Origin: Chloroflexota bacterium
GTDB lineage: Bacteria; Chloroflexota; Limnocylindria; Limnocylindrales; CSP1-4
Length of the DNA: 39,154 nucleotides
Assembly (NCBI GenBank): GCA_017853275.1
Contig: JAFMJV010000023.1
Location: 1 to 39,154, forward strand
Reading direction: 5' to 3'
Below the pieces are notes generated by a model that made no database searches, was not told where the DNA came from, and saw only the letters and a list, made by a program, of their open reading frames with translations. Every line of letters begins with the position of its first letter. Within the stretch, counting starts at the first letter, position 1. The translations under genes were made by a program, and so were the position numbers. Below, piece by piece: positions 6,317 to 15,435 of this stretch.

Positions 6317-6989
6317 CCCCCGCCCGGTGACCGGGGATCGTCCGGGTCTTCCCGACCGGGTGCGGGACCTCGTCGAGCAGATCGAGGGGCGCTCCGCTTC
6401 CGCTTCCGCGACGCCCGCGGAGGGGCCGGTGGAGGCCGCCGTCCGGGAGATCCTCCGGGAGATCGGCGAGGACCCCGACCGGGACGGCCTGCGCGGGACG
6501 CCGGGACGCGTCCACCGCCTCTACCAGGAGCTCACCGCGGGCTACCACGTGGATCCGGAGCGGCTGCTCAACGGTGCCGTCTTCGATGTGGGCTACAGCG
6601 AGATGGTCGTGGTCAAGGAGATCCCCTTCCACTCCCTCTGCGAGCACCACCTCCTCCCGTTCTTCGGGACGGCCGCCGTGGCCTACATCCCGGATGGGCG
6701 GGTGATCGGGCTCTCCAAGATCCCGCGCATCGTGGAGATGTACGCGCGCCGGCTCCAGGTCCAGGAGCGGCTCACCCAGCAGGTCGCGGACCTGCTCATG
6801 GAGCAGCTGCGGCCGGAGGGGGTCGGCGTCGTCATCGAGGCGACCCACCTGTGCGCGGTGATGCGCGGCGTGCGCAAGCCCGGGACGGTGATGACCACGA
6901 GCGCCGTGCTCGGGATCTTCCGCCGCAACGAGAAGACCCGGGCGGAGCTCTTCAGCCACCTTGCGCGGCCCGTGCCCGGGGCGCCGTGA
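6285..6989 (+). CDS. folE: GTP cyclohydrolase I
   Basis: Up to 234 aa. Converts GTP to 7,8-dihydroneopterin triphosphate, the first step of folate and pterin synthesis, in the cytoplasm. Zinc ligands C119 and C190 are present with H122 in [12 protein letters not shown] and [33 protein letters not shown] is the family signature. The start is uncertain. ATG 6285 lies inside tatA and directly abuts the AAGGAGG at 6278-6284, too close for normal use. GTG 6327 (220 aa, 11 nt after the tatA stop) or GTG 6360 would also give a complete enzyme, since the first 45 residues are not conserved. Probably co-transcribed with tatA. Confidence 0.93.
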   Translation: MAARAEPPLRDPRPVTGDRPGLPDRVRDLVEQIEGRSASASATPAEGPVEAAVREILREIGEDPDRDGLRGTPGRVHRLYQELTAGYHVDPERLLNGAVFDVGYSEMVVVKEIPFHSLCEHHLLPFFGTAAVAYIPDGRVIGLSKIPRIVEMYARRLQVQERLTQQVADLLMEQLRPEGVGVVIEATHLCAVMRGVRKPGTVMTTSAVLGIFRRNEKTRAELFSHLARPVPGAP

Positions 6990-7006
6990 GCCGCCCTGCC
7001 CGGTGC

Positions 7007-7012
7007 TAGCAT
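7007..7012 (+). promoter_or_regulatory. Extended -10 (TGC-TAGCAT) of leaderless acyl-CoA operon
   Basis: TAGCAT ends 8 nt before ATG 7021, with TG in the extended -10 position. No Shine-Dalgarno sequence precedes the ATG. Confidence 0.5.
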
Positions 7013-7020
7013 CGTCCGCG

Positions 7021-7428
7021 ATGTCCGAGCGTCCGATCCGTGTCCTCATCGCCAAGCCCGGCCTCGACGGCCATGACCGGGGCGCCAAGGTGCTCGCGCG
7101 CGGGCTCCGTGACGAGGGCTTCGAGGTCGTCTATACCGGCCTCCGCCAGACGCCCGAGATGGTCGTCTCCGCCGCTCTCCAGGAGGACGTGGATGTCGTC
7201 GGGCTCTCGATCCTCTCCGGCGCGCACCTGACCCTCCTGCCGCGGATCGTCGCGCTCCTTCGCGAGGCGGGTCTCGGCGATGTCCTCGTCACCGCCGGGG
7301 GGATCATCCCGCCGGATGACATCCCCGCCCTTCGCGAGGCCGGGGTCGCGGCGGTCTTCGGGCCCGGGACGGCGATCGGGGAGGTCGCGGACTTCCTGCG
7401 CGCCAACGTCCGCGACCGCTCGGCGTGA
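7021..7428 (+). CDS. B12-binding subunit of methylmalonyl-CoA mutase type
   Basis: 135 aa, the size of a stand-alone small subunit. D16-G-H-D-R-G21 is the DxHxxG motif whose His18 is the cobalt ligand; [14 protein letters not shown] and [11 protein letters not shown] are the conserved SxL and GG loops of acyl-CoA mutases. It would bind adenosylcobalamin and pair with a separate catalytic TIM-barrel subunit for carbon-skeleton rearrangement of acyl-CoA (methylmalonyl-, ethylmalonyl- or isobutyryl-type). That large subunit is not in this window. It overlaps meaB by 4 nt (GTGA), which supports the mutase role. Confidence 0.9.
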   Translation: MSERPIRVLIAKPGLDGHDRGAKVLARGLRDEGFEVVYTGLRQTPEMVVSAALQEDVDVVGLSILSGAHLTLLPRIVALLREAGLGDVLVTAGGIIPPDDIPALREAGVAAVFGPGTAIGEVADFLRANVRDRSA

Positions 7429-8411
7429 CCGAGGCCGCCGCCGCGCACGGCGTGCGGCTCGCCGAGGAGGCCCGCGCGGGGAGCCGCCGCGCGCTCGCCC
7501 GCCTGCTCACCGAGGTCGAACGGCGCAGCCCGGCGGGTGAGGCGGCCCTCCGCCTTCTCTACCCGCTCTCCGGTGAAGCGCATCTCGTGGGGGTGACGGG
7601 TGCGCCCGGAGCCGGGAAGAGCACGCTCGTGGCCGCCCTCATCCGCGCGGCACGGGCCACGGGGCGGCCGGTCGCGGTCCTCGCGATCGATCCCTCCAGC
7701 CCGATCACCGGCGGGGCGATCCTCGGGGACCGCGTCCGGATGCAGGAGCACGCCGGCGACACGGACGTCTTCATCCGCTCGATGGCCGCCCGCGGTCACC
7801 TCGGCGGGCTCGCGACCGCCTCCGTGGATGCCGCGGCCGCCCTCGCGGCGTGTGGCTTCCCGCTCGTCCTCATCGAGACGGTGGGGACGGGCCAGAGCGA
7901 GGTGGAGATCGCCGCGGTGGCGGACACCACGCTCGTCGTCCAGTCCCCGGAGATGGGGGATGAGGTCCAGGCGATCAAGGCGGGCCTTCTCGAGGTCGCC
8001 GACCTCGTCGCGGTGACGAAGGGCGACCGGCCCGGCGCCGACCTCGCGGCGGCCCAGCTGCGCGCGATGCTCACCGTGGGCGCCCAGCACGACCGCGCGG
8101 CCGGCGACCGGCCGCGCCCCCGCCGGCCGGAGGTCGTCGTGGTCAGCGGCGCCACCGGGCTCGGCGTGGCGGATCTCCTCGCGGCCCTGGACCGGCGCTC
8201 CGCGGCCCAGCGGACGGAGGCAGGGATGGCGGCGTCGCGCCGCGCCCGGGCCGCCGCCCAGGTGGACGGGATCGTCGCGGAGCGGATCCGGGAGCGGATG
8301 GCGGATCCTGCGCGGCGGGCGATCCGGGAGGCCACGATCGATGCGGTCGCGACCCACGCGCTCGACCCCTATGACGCGGCGGACCGGCTCCTCCGCGAGA
8401 TCCTCCCGTGA
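7425..8411 (+). CDS. meaB: MeaB/ArgK-family GTPase, acyl-CoA mutase chaperone
   Basis: 328 aa. G3E P-loop GTPase: Walker [10 protein letters not shown] (59-67), [20 protein letters not shown], the switch III region and ETVGTGQSE as in MeaB/MMAA. The base-recognition motif reads TKGD rather than NKAD/NKxD. MeaB gates cobalamin loading and protects B12 mutases from inactivation. The C-terminal helices ([24 protein letters not shown], split near 310) match the dimerisation arm. The GTG start overlaps the mutase subunit stop and its own stop overlaps the next start, so the three genes are translationally coupled. Confidence 0.93.
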   Translation: MTEAAAAHGVRLAEEARAGSRRALARLLTEVERRSPAGEAALRLLYPLSGEAHLVGVTGAPGAGKSTLVAALIRAARATGRPVAVLAIDPSSPITGGAILGDRVRMQEHAGDTDVFIRSMAARGHLGGLATASVDAAAALAACGFPLVLIETVGTGQSEVEIAAVADTTLVVQSPEMGDEVQAIKAGLLEVADLVAVTKGDRPGADLAAAQLRAMLTVGAQHDRAAGDRPRPRRPEVVVVSGATGLGVADLLAALDRRSAAQRTEAGMAASRRARAAAQVDGIVAERIRERMADPARRAIREATIDAVATHALDPYDAADRLLREILP

Positions 8412-9280
8412 GCGGCGCGGAGCGGCGCGCGCTCGTCTGCGGGGCCGGCTTCATGGGCCACGGGATCGCCCAGGTCCTCGCGGCGGCGGGCTGGGAGGTC
8501 CGCCTCTACGAGCCCGCGCTCGCGCGTGCCGTGGCCGGGCGGGACCGGGTCGCCGCGAACCTGGACCGGGCGCTCGCCAAGGGCCGGATCGACGCTGCCA
8601 CGCGGGACGCGATCCTCGGCCGGATCCTTCCTGCCGCCGAGCTCCCCGCCGCCGCAGCCGGGGCAGGGCTCGTCGTGGAGGCGATCGTCGAGGACGAAGC
8701 GGCGAAGCGGGCGCTCTTCACCGCGCTGGACGGGCTCGTCCCGGACGATGCGCTCCTCGCCACGAACACCTCCTCGATCCCGATCGCCCGGATCGCCGCC
8801 GCGGTCCGCCCGGAGCGCCGGGGCGCGGTCATCGGGATGCACTTCTTCAGCCCGGTCCCGGTCATGCCGCTCGTGGAGATCGTCCGCTCCGCGTCCACCG
8901 CGGATGCGGCCGAGGCCCGGGTCCGCGCGATCGTGGCGGAGCTGGGGAAGGAGGCGGTCGTCTCCGCGGACCGCCCCGGCTTCCTCGTCAACCGGATGCT
9001 CATCCCCTTCCTCGGCGAGGCGATGCGGCTGCTCGAGGAGGGGACCGGGAGCGCAGCGGAGATCGACGCGGCGGCCCGGCTCGGCCTGAACCATCCGATG
9101 GGACCGCTCGAGCTCGCCGACTTCATCGGCCTCGACACGCTCCTCGCGATCATGGAGATCCAGGCCGAGGGCCTCGGCGCGCCGCACCACGCGCCCCCGG
9201 CGATCCTGCGCCGGCTCGTGGCGGAGGGGCGGCTCGGCCGGAAGAGCGGCGCGGGCTTCCTCGACTACCCGGCGGGCTGA
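8408..9280 (+). CDS. hbd: 3-hydroxyacyl-CoA (3-hydroxybutyryl-CoA) dehydrogenase
   Basis: 290 aa, the length of the single-function enzyme. GAGFMG (12-17) is the NAD(H) Rossmann loop, NTSSI (120-124) and MHFFSPVPVM with catalytic-type H145 follow, then NRMLIPFLGEA and NHPMGPLELADFIGLD of the C-terminal dimer domain. It interconverts 3-hydroxyacyl-CoA and 3-oxoacyl-CoA. In an operon with a B12 mutase subunit and meaB it points to branched or short-chain acyl-CoA metabolism; a thiolase at 19731 could take the next step, but that is inference. GTG start overlapping meaB. Its last 16 bp overlap the end of trpG on the other strand. Confidence 0.92.
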   Translation: MSGAERRALVCGAGFMGHGIAQVLAAAGWEVRLYEPALARAVAGRDRVAANLDRALAKGRIDAATRDAILGRILPAAELPAAAAGAGLVVEAIVEDEAAKRALFTALDGLVPDDALLATNTSSIPIARIAAAVRPERRGAVIGMHFFSPVPVMPLVEIVRSASTADAAEARVRAIVAELGKEAVVSADRPGFLVNRMLIPFLGEAMRLLEEGTGSAAEIDAAARLGLNHPMGPLELADFIGLDTLLAIMEIQAEGLGAPHHAPPAILRRLVAEGRLGRKSGAGFLDYPAG

Positions 9281-9882
9281 GCCCCCCGGTCCCCCGGCCG
9301 GCGCGCGGGGAGCGAGGCGAGCCAGGTCCGGATCATCGCCATCCCCTCCGGCGTGAGGATCGATTCGGGGTGGAACTGGATCCCCTCCACCGGGTGGACC
9401 GCGTGGCGCACGCCCATGACGAGCCCGTCCGGTGACCACGCCGTGAGCCGCAGCGCGTCCGGGAGCGTCGCGCGGGCGATCGCGAGCGAGTGGTAGCGGC
9501 CCGCATCCAGGGGGGAGGGGAGCCCTGTGAAGACCCCCTCCCCGGCATGGAGGACCGGGGAGCGCTTCCCGTGGACCGGCTCCACGCGGATGACGTCCCC
9601 GCCGTACGCGAGGCCGATCGCCTGGTGGCCGAGGCAGACGCCGAGGAGCGGCGTGGTGGGCCCGAGGCGGGTGATCAGCTCCACGGAGATCCCCGCGTTC
9701 TCCGGGCGCGACGGGCCGGGGGAGATGACGATCCCGTCCCAGTCATCCGCGGCCACGGCATCCACGGTCGTCTCGTCGTTCCGGACGACGCTCACCTCCG
9801 CGCCGCACATGAGGAGGAACTGGTAGAGGTTGAAGGTGAACGAATCGTAGTTGTCCAGGAGCAGGATCCGGGGTCCGCTCAT
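9265..9882 (-). CDS. trpG: Anthranilate synthase component II (glutamine amidotransferase)
   Basis: 205 aa. Class I glutamine amidotransferase with the triad C83 (GVCLGHQ), H171 and E173 (QFHPES), plus NYDSFTFNLYQ at 11-21 and SPGPSRPENAG. It supplies ammonia to TrpE; in many bacteria the same protein also serves para-aminobenzoate synthesis. Last gene of the aromatic operon, overlapping trpE by 4 nt (ATGA) with GGGAGGTG ahead of the ATG. Its 3' end overlaps the convergent hydroxyacyl-CoA dehydrogenase gene by 16 bp and no terminator is seen there. Confidence 0.95.
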   Translation of the reverse strand: MSGPRILLLDNYDSFTFNLYQFLLMCGAEVSVVRNDETTVDAVAADDWDGIVISPGPSRPENAGISVELITRLGPTTPLLGVCLGHQAIGLAYGGDVIRVEPVHGKRSPVLHAGEGVFTGLPSPLDAGRYHSLAIARATLPDALRLTAWSPDGLVMGVRHAVHPVEGIQFHPESILTPEGMAMIRTWLASLPARRPGDRGAQPAG

Positions 9883-11339
9883 CGGGCACCTCCCTGGGGC
9901 GGCGTGGCGAGGACGCTCATGTCGGAGCCGGTCTCCGCGAGCGCCGCGAGGACGGCGCCCGCCTTGGCGGCCACCTCCGCGGATTCGTTCGCGGGGACGG
10001 AGTCGGCCACGATCCCGGCGCCGGCATGGACGAAGGCGAGCTCGTCCCGGAGGACGACGGAGCGGATCGTGATCGCGGCCTCCACGTCGTCCGGGGCGAA
10101 GATCCCCACCGCGCCACCGTAGGGGCCGCGGCGCTCCTGCTCCTGCGCCGCGATCGACTGCATCGCGCGCACCTTGGGCGCCCCCGAGAGGGTGCCCGCC
10201 GGGAAGGTGGAGCGGACGACATCGAAGGCGTCGATCCCCTCGGCGAGGCGGCCCCGGACCTCGGAGACGATGTGCATGACGTGGGAGTAGCGCTCGATCG
10301 CGTAGAGGAGGGGGACCTCCACGCTGCCGGGGGCGGCGACCCGGCCGATATCGTTCCGGGCGAGGTCGACGAGCATCGCGTGCTCCGCGAGCTCCTTGGC
10401 ATCCGCGAGGAGCTCCTCCTCCAGCTCCACGTCGCGGACCGGATCGTCCGAGCGGGGCCGGGTGCCGGCGATCGGACGGGTCGCCATCGCGCCGTCCTTC
10501 ACCCGCACGAGGAGCTCCGGTGAGGCGCCGAGGATCGAGCGCCCCGGACCGAGGTCCACCGCGTAGAGGTGCGGCGAGGGGTTGATCCGCCGGAGCGCGC
10601 GGTAGACCTCGAGCGCGGGGGCCGTGTTGCGCACGGTGAAGCGGCGCGCGGGGACCCCCTGGAGGAACTCGCCGGCGTGGATCTCCTCCACCATCGAGCG
10701 CACGCTCGCCTCGTAGCGCGGGTCCGCGGCGGGGGGCTGGGGGCGGGGTGCCCGCTCGCCGGGGCGCGGCAGATCCGCGGGGGCTTCGTCCGGGACCGGC
10801 CGCGCGAGCCGCTCGGCGACCTCGGCGAGCCGGTCCTCCGCGCCCGCATCCTCGCGCGTCGCGAGCGTCGCGCGCTGGGCGAGATGGTCGAAGGCGATGA
10901 CGACATCCGGGACGTGGAAGCACGCCAGGGGAAGCCCGACCGGGTCCGCCTCCGGGACGGGGAGCCGCTCCCAGCGTGCGGCGGCCTCGTAGGCGAGGTA
11001 GCCGACGCCGGAGGAGAGGGGGAAGGGGAAGCGCGGGTCGCTCACCGGGGGCGGGAGGATCCGGCGCAGCGCCTCCAGCGGGTCGTGGGCGGCGAAGCGG
11101 TCGAGCTCCCGGTAGTCGTGGTCGCGGAGGACGGCCTCGTCGCCATCCACGGTGAGCATCCGGCCGCGCACGCCCACGTGGGAGTAGCGGCCGTAGCGCG
11201 CGCCACCCTCCACGCTCTCGAGGATGAACGCGAGCCGGTCGCGGAGCCGGAGCGCGGCCGAGACCGGGGTGAGCGTGTCCGCGCCGATCGCGCGCGCCAC
11301 GACCCCGCCGGCGCGGAGGAGCTCCGGGGTCCGGCTCAC
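9879..11339 (-). CDS. trpE: Anthranilate synthase component I
   Basis: 486 aa from a GTG that overlaps the aroQ stop (GTGA). The chorismate-binding domain is complete. The motif PIAGTRPR (289-296) has Ala where aminodeoxychorismate synthase has the Lys of PIKGT, so this is TrpE rather than PabB. The ILESVEGG segment at 39-46 corresponds to the LLES region that binds feedback tryptophan. Residues 180-205 are a Pro-rich insertion. It converts chorismate plus ammonia from TrpG to anthranilate. The remaining tryptophan genes (trpD, C, F, B, A) are not in the window. Confidence 0.95.
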   Translation of the reverse strand: MSRTPELLRAGGVVARAIGADTLTPVSAALRLRDRLAFILESVEGGARYGRYSHVGVRGRMLTVDGDEAVLRDHDYRELDRFAAHDPLEALRRILPPPVSDPRFPFPLSSGVGYLAYEAAARWERLPVPEADPVGLPLACFHVPDVVIAFDHLAQRATLATREDAGAEDRLAEVAERLARPVPDEAPADLPRPGERAPRPQPPAADPRYEASVRSMVEEIHAGEFLQGVPARRFTVRNTAPALEVYRALRRINPSPHLYAVDLGPGRSILGASPELLVRVKDGAMATRPIAGTRPRSDDPVRDVELEEELLADAKELAEHAMLVDLARNDIGRVAAPGSVEVPLLYAIERYSHVMHIVSEVRGRLAEGIDAFDVVRSTFPAGTLSGAPKVRAMQSIAAQEQERRGPYGGAVGIFAPDDVEAAITIRSVVLRDELAFVHAGAGIVADSVPANESAEVAAKAGAVLAALAETGSDMSVLATPPQGGAR

Positions 11340-11773
11340 CGGGCCGCCCCCGGCGCGTGGTCCAGGAGCCAGTCGACCGCCTCCAGGTAGCCCGCGATCC
11401 CGTGGCCGATGATCTCGTGGCTCACGACCGGCTCCAGCACGCTCGCGCGGCGGAAGGGCTCGCGATGGCGGATATCGGAGATGTGGACCTCCACGACCGG
11501 GCGCTCGGCGCCGATCAGCGCGTCATGGAGGGCGTAGCTCGTGTGCGCGTAGGCCCCCGGGTTGATGATCACCGCGTCGTAGTCGCGCTGCTCGAGGCGG
11601 TCGATGAGCGCGCCCTCGTGGTTGGACTGGAAGGCATCCACGCTCGCGCCGCGCGCCGCCGCCCGCTCCGTCATCTGCGCGACGACCTCCGCGAGCGTCG
11701 TCCGGCCGTAGACCTCCGGCTGGCGCAGGCCGAGCCGGCCCAGGTTCGGGCCGTTCAGGACCAGGATCCTCAT
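11336..11773 (-). CDS. aroQ: 3-dehydroquinate dehydratase, type II
   Basis: 145 aa, the standard length of the dodecameric type II enzyme. NGPNLGRLG at 7-15, catalytic Tyr22 (PEVYG), NPGAYAHTS at 71-79, and EVHISD with His97 are all in place, followed by the RHREPFR substrate loop. It removes water from 3-dehydroquinate to give 3-dehydroshikimate, the third step of the shikimate pathway. It overlaps aroK/aroB upstream (ATGA) and trpE downstream (GTGA). Confidence 0.96.
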   Translation of the reverse strand: MRILVLNGPNLGRLGLRQPEVYGRTTLAEVVAQMTERAAARGASVDAFQSNHEGALIDRLEQRDYDAVIINPGAYAHTSYALHDALIGAERPVVEVHISDIRHREPFRRASVLEPVVSHEIIGHGIAGYLEAVDWLLDHAPGAAR

Positions 11774-13377
11774 CGCGTCCCCTCCGCATGGATGTGGCGC
11801 ATCGCCGCAGCGAGCTCCTCGTCCGAGATGTCGTCCGCCTCCTCCATCCGGCCGACCCCCATCGGCAGGATCCAGCGCTGGCGTCCCTTGTGACGCTTCT
11901 TGTCCCCGCGCAGCGCCGCCTTCACGGCGACCGGGTCGAAGGAGCGGGTCATCGCATAGCCGAGCCCCGCGATCGCGGTGTCGATCCGCTCCGCGAGCCC
12001 GGCATCCGCCCCGCGTCCGGCGGCCATGTGGACGACCGCCCGGAGCCCGAGGACGACCGCCTGCCCGTGGGCGAGCCGGTAGCGGCTCTCGATCTCCAGG
12101 GCGTGCCCGAGGGTGTGACCGAGGTTGAGGAGGCGCCGCTCGCCCGCCTCGAACGGGTCGCGCTCCACGATCCCCAGCTTCAGCGTGGCCGCCCGCTCCA
12201 CGAGCGCATAGCGCGCGGCCTCGTCCCCGCGCAGGGCCGCCCGGCCGCGCCGCTCCACGAGCTCCCAGAGCCACGGGTCGCCGATGAGGCCGGACTTCAG
12301 CGATTCCCCCATCCCGTCCAGCATCCGCGCGCGCGGCAGGGTCCGGAGCGCGGCGACATCCCCGATCACCGCCACCGGCGGCCAGAAGGCGCCCGCGCTG
12401 TTCTTCGCCGCGGAGAGGTCGACCGCCACCTTGCCGCCGATCGCGGCATCCGCCATCGCGAGCCAGGTCGTGGGGAGCTGGACGAGCGGCGCGCCCCGGA
12501 AGTAGAGCGCGGCGGCCGTCCCCACGAGGTCGCCGGTCGTCCCGCCGCCCATCGCGACCCATGCGTCCCCGCGCTCCGCGCCGAGCTCGGCCGCGGTCTC
12601 GAGGAGCGCCTCCGCGGTCCGCAGCCGCTTTCGCCGCTCACCGGCCCGGATGAGGATCCGGCGGTCGTCCGGGAGCGCGGCGAGGAGGTCCGGCTGGGCC
12701 GCCGCCGCGCGCTCGTCCGCCACCACGATCGGCGCGCCGGTGGAGAGCGGGTCGAGGGCGTCCCGGAGCGTCGCCCGGTCGAGCCCCACCCCGAAGAGGA
12801 TGTGCGCCGTCCGCGGGCCCATCGGGTGGTCGCGCCGGACCTGTGCGTCGAGGAGGCGGCGGGCGGCCGGGCGCGGGGCGGCTGCCGCGGCCACCACGCG
12901 ATCGGCGAGGCGCTCCGGGGGCTCATCGCCCGCAAGGTGGAGATCCGCCGCGCCGTAGTAGCGGGAGCGGGCGGCGCGCAGGGCGGCGAGAGCGGCCACG
13001 GCATCGCCCCGGAGGAGCGGGCGCTCCACGCGGTCGCCCGCGAGCCGGGCGAGGAGGACGGGGTCCGGGGCGTCCAGCCAGACGACCCGGCCGGCATGCC
13101 AGAGCGCCCAGCGGTTGAGGGGGTCGATCGGGGCGCCGCCGCCGGTGGCGATCACGGCACCGGGGACCGCCGCCGCAGCCTGGACGGCGGCCGCCTCGCA
13201 GACGCGGAAGGCGGGCTCCCCGTCCGCGGCGATGATCGCCGCGGAGCTCCGACCCTCGCGCTCTGCGATGAGCAGGTCGAGGTCGATGAAGGGCCGGCCG
13301 AGGCGCGCGGCGACGAGCCGGCCGACGGCGCTCTTCCCGCTCCCGGGGAGGCCGACGAGGACGATCGCGTCAGACAT
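11770..13377 (-). CDS. aroKB: Shikimate kinase-3-dehydroquinate synthase fusion
   Basis: 535 aa in one reading frame. Residues 1-165 are shikimate kinase: Walker A GLPGSGKS (9-16), D32/D34 in IDLDLL, and the GGG (79-81) shikimate loop. Residues about 175-535 are dehydroquinate synthase: MGGGTTGDLVG, LPTTWLAMADAAIGGK, AAKNSAGAF, GESLKSGLI and LGHTLGHALE, which hold the Glu and His metal ligands and NAD site. The two activities are steps 5 and 2 of the pathway, so they are not consecutive. Similar fusions are known, for example in Thermotoga. The ATG lies 8 nt inside the end of aroE (ATGTCTGA overlap). Confidence 0.96.
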   Translation of the reverse strand: MSDAIVLVGLPGSGKSAVGRLVAARLGRPFIDLDLLIAEREGRSSAAIIAADGEPAFRVCEAAAVQAAAAVPGAVIATGGGAPIDPLNRWALWHAGRVVWLDAPDPVLLARLAGDRVERPLLRGDAVAALAALRAARSRYYGAADLHLAGDEPPERLADRVVAAAAAPRPAARRLLDAQVRRDHPMGPRTAHILFGVGLDRATLRDALDPLSTGAPIVVADERAAAAQPDLLAALPDDRRILIRAGERRKRLRTAEALLETAAELGAERGDAWVAMGGGTTGDLVGTAAALYFRGAPLVQLPTTWLAMADAAIGGKVAVDLSAAKNSAGAFWPPVAVIGDVAALRTLPRARMLDGMGESLKSGLIGDPWLWELVERRGRAALRGDEAARYALVERAATLKLGIVERDPFEAGERRLLNLGHTLGHALEIESRYRLAHGQAVVLGLRAVVHMAAGRGADAGLAERIDTAIAGLGYAMTRSFDPVAVKAALRGDKKRHKGRQRWILPMGVGRMEEADDISDEELAAAMRHIHAEGTR

Positions 13378-14155
13378 CCGCGGAGCCTCCGAGCGCGGCG
13401 CGGAGCCCGTCACGCATCGCGTCCACCGGGGCCGGGGCGCCGAGCCAGAGCTCGAGCGAGCGCCAGCCCTGGCCGAGGAGCATCCCGGCGCCACCGCGCG
13501 CCGGGGCGCCCGCGGCGCGCGCCTCCCGGACGAGCCGGGTGGGGGAGGGACGGTAGACGAGGTCGAAGACCGCGAGGTCCGGCCGGAGGAGCGCGGCGGG
13601 GATCGGGCTCTCGTCCGATCCCGTGCCGACCGGGGTGGCGTTGATCACGAGGTCGGCCGCCGCGAGGGCGTCCGCGAGCCGGGCCCAGCTCCCGTCCCGG
13701 CGCTGGATCCGGACGAGCTCCGTGGCGCCGCTCCGCTCGATCGCGACCTCCACCGCGCGCCCGGCCCCGCCACCCCCGAGGAGGACGACGCGCCCGGCGC
13801 CCGTGGGCCGGAGGGCGCGCATCTCGTCCACGATCGCGGGGAGATCCGTGTTGTGGCCGGTGAGCCGGCCATCCCGGGGCACGACGCAGTTCACCGCGCC
13901 GAGGAGGGCGGCATCCGGGCTGAGCGCATCGCAGCGCTCGGCGACCGCGAGCTTCCAGGGGGTGGTGACGTTCGCGCCGCCGACCCCCGGCTCCCGGAGT
14001 GCGGCCACCGCCGCGTCCAGCTCCGCCTCCTCCACGTCCGCGATCGCGTACGTGTGGGGGAGGCCGAGGGCGGCGAAGGCGGCCGCCATCATCGCGGGGG
14101 AGGCCGAGTAGGCGATCCCCCGGCCGAGGAGCCGGAAGCGGAGGGGAGCCGTCAT
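13370..14155 (-). CDS. aroE: Shikimate dehydrogenase
   Basis: 261 aa. YSASP (16-20), NVTTPWK with catalytic Lys68, GAVNC, and GHNTD with Asp104 form the shikimate site; LGGGGAGRA (126-133) and NATPVG form the NADP(H) site; DLVYRPSPT and GAGMLLGQG close the family pattern. The usual NVTIPHK and GAVNT are slightly varied (TPWK, NC). It reduces 3-dehydroshikimate to shikimate. The ATG is 5 nt after the aroC stop, and the 3' end overlaps aroK/aroB. Confidence 0.95.
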   Translation of the reverse strand: MTAPLRFRLLGRGIAYSASPAMMAAAFAALGLPHTYAIADVEEAELDAAVAALREPGVGGANVTTPWKLAVAERCDALSPDAALLGAVNCVVPRDGRLTGHNTDLPAIVDEMRALRPTGAGRVVLLGGGGAGRAVEVAIERSGATELVRIQRRDGSWARLADALAAADLVINATPVGTGSDESPIPAALLRPDLAVFDLVYRPSPTRLVREARAAGAPARGGAGMLLGQGWRSLELWLGAPAPVDAMRDGLRAALGGSADV

Positions 14156-14160
14156 CCCGG

Positions 14161-15435
14161 TCAGGCGTCCATCCCGTCCACCGGCTTCGCCGCATCGGCG
14201 GCGTTGTCCGGGAGGATGTCGCCGGTCCCCAGCGGACGCCGGATCCCGCGCGGCCCCTCCGAACGCTCGCGGCGCCGCTTGACCGCCGCGAGGAGGTCGC
14301 CGATCGTGTCCCCGCCGAAGGTGGAGAGGATCGCGTCCGCGAGGACGAACGCGACCATCATCTCGCCCACGACCGCCGCTCGCGGCAGGATCGCGACGTC
14401 GCTCCGCTCGATGTGCGCGCGCTCCGACTCCCCGGTGAGGAGGTTCACGGAGTCGAGCGGCTTCAGGAGCGTGGCGACCGGCTTCACCGCCGCCCGGACG
14501 ACGATCGGGGCGCCGTTGCTCATCCCGCCCTCGGTCCCGCCGGCGCGGTTCGTCCGGCGCTGCCAGCCGGGCTCGCCGGGGATCACCTCGTCGTGGACCG
14601 CGGTCCCGCGCCGCTCCACCACGCCGAAGCCGAGCCCGATCTCCACGCCCTTCACCGCCTGGATCCCCATCACGGCGCCCGCGAGCTGCGCGTCCAGGCG
14701 GGTATCCCATTCCGCGTTCGAGCCGACCCCGATCGGCATCCCCTCCGCCACCACGACGAAGGAGCCCCCGATCGTGTCGCCCTTCTCCTTGCAGTCATCC
14801 ACGAGGGCCATCATCCGCTTCTCGGCCTCGGGGTCGGGGCAGCGCAGCGGGCTCGGCTCGATGCGATCCGCCTTCCACCAGTCGCCGGAGATCTTCATCA
14901 TCGGGTCGATCGCGTCCGGGAAGGCGCGGATCTCCCCCATCTGGTCCGCGAAGCTCCAGATCGTCACCCCGCACAGCGCGAGGAGCTGGCGGCAGATCGC
15001 GCCGGCGGCCACCCGGGGGGCCGTGGAGCGCGCGCTCGCCCGCTCCAGGACGTCGCGGATGTCGTCCGTGTCGTACTTGATCGCCCCCGCGAGATCCGCA
15101 TGGCCGGGCCGCGCCATGACGATCGGCTTCGGCTGGTCATCCACGGGGACCGGCTTCACGGACATCCGCTTGGACCACTTCTCCCAGTCCTTGTTCGGGA
15201 TGTAGAGCGCCACCGGGGAGCCGAGCGTCTTCCCGTAGCGGATCCCCGCGGTCACCTGGGCGGCATCGGTCTCGATCTGCTGCCGGAGACCGGACCCGTA
15301 GCCCTGCTGGCGGCGCCACAGGTCGTGATCGACCTCGTCGAGGTCGACCGGCATCCCGGCCGGCAGGCCCTCGAGGATCCCGGTCATCCCGGGGCCGTGC
15401 GATTCGCCGGCGGTGAGGAGGCGGAGGCGGGTCAT
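14161..15435 (-). CDS. aroC: Chorismate synthase
   Basis: 424 aa. GESHG (11-15), RPGHADL near 108, ERASARSTAPRVAAGA, and GGMSNGAPI are the signatures of the FMN-dependent enzyme that turns EPSP into chorismate. The usual ARETA motif reads ARSTA. The C-terminal tail after about residue 390 (GPRGIRRPLGTGDILPDN) is a little longer than in many homologues. AAGGAG lies ahead of the ATG, which also overlaps the aroA stop as ATGA. The enzyme needs reduced FMN from an external reductase not seen here. Confidence 0.96.
   Translation of the reverse strand: MTRLRLLTAGESHGPGMTGILEGLPAGMPVDLDEVDHDLWRRQQGYGSGLRQQIETDAAQVTAGIRYGKTLGSPVALYIPNKDWEKWSKRMSVKPVPVDDQPKPIVMARPGHADLAGAIKYDTDDIRDVLERASARSTAPRVAAGAICRQLLALCGVTIWSFADQMGEIRAFPDAIDPMMKISGDWWKADRIEPSPLRCPDPEAEKRMMALVDDCKEKGDTIGGSFVVVAEGMPIGVGSNAEWDTRLDAQLAGAVMGIQAVKGVEIGLGFGVVERRGTAVHDEVIPGEPGWQRRTNRAGGTEGGMSNGAPIVVRAAVKPVATLLKPLDSVNLLTGESERAHIERSDVAILPRAAVVGEMMVAFVLADAILSTFGGDTIGDLLAAVKRRRERSEGPRGIRRPLGTGDILPDNAADAAKPVDGMDA

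Noticed and set aside
9879..11339. TrpE/TrpG as aminodeoxychorismate synthase (PabB/PabA)
   Set aside because: The PIAGT motif has Ala instead of the PabB Lys, and the leader peptide contains Trp.
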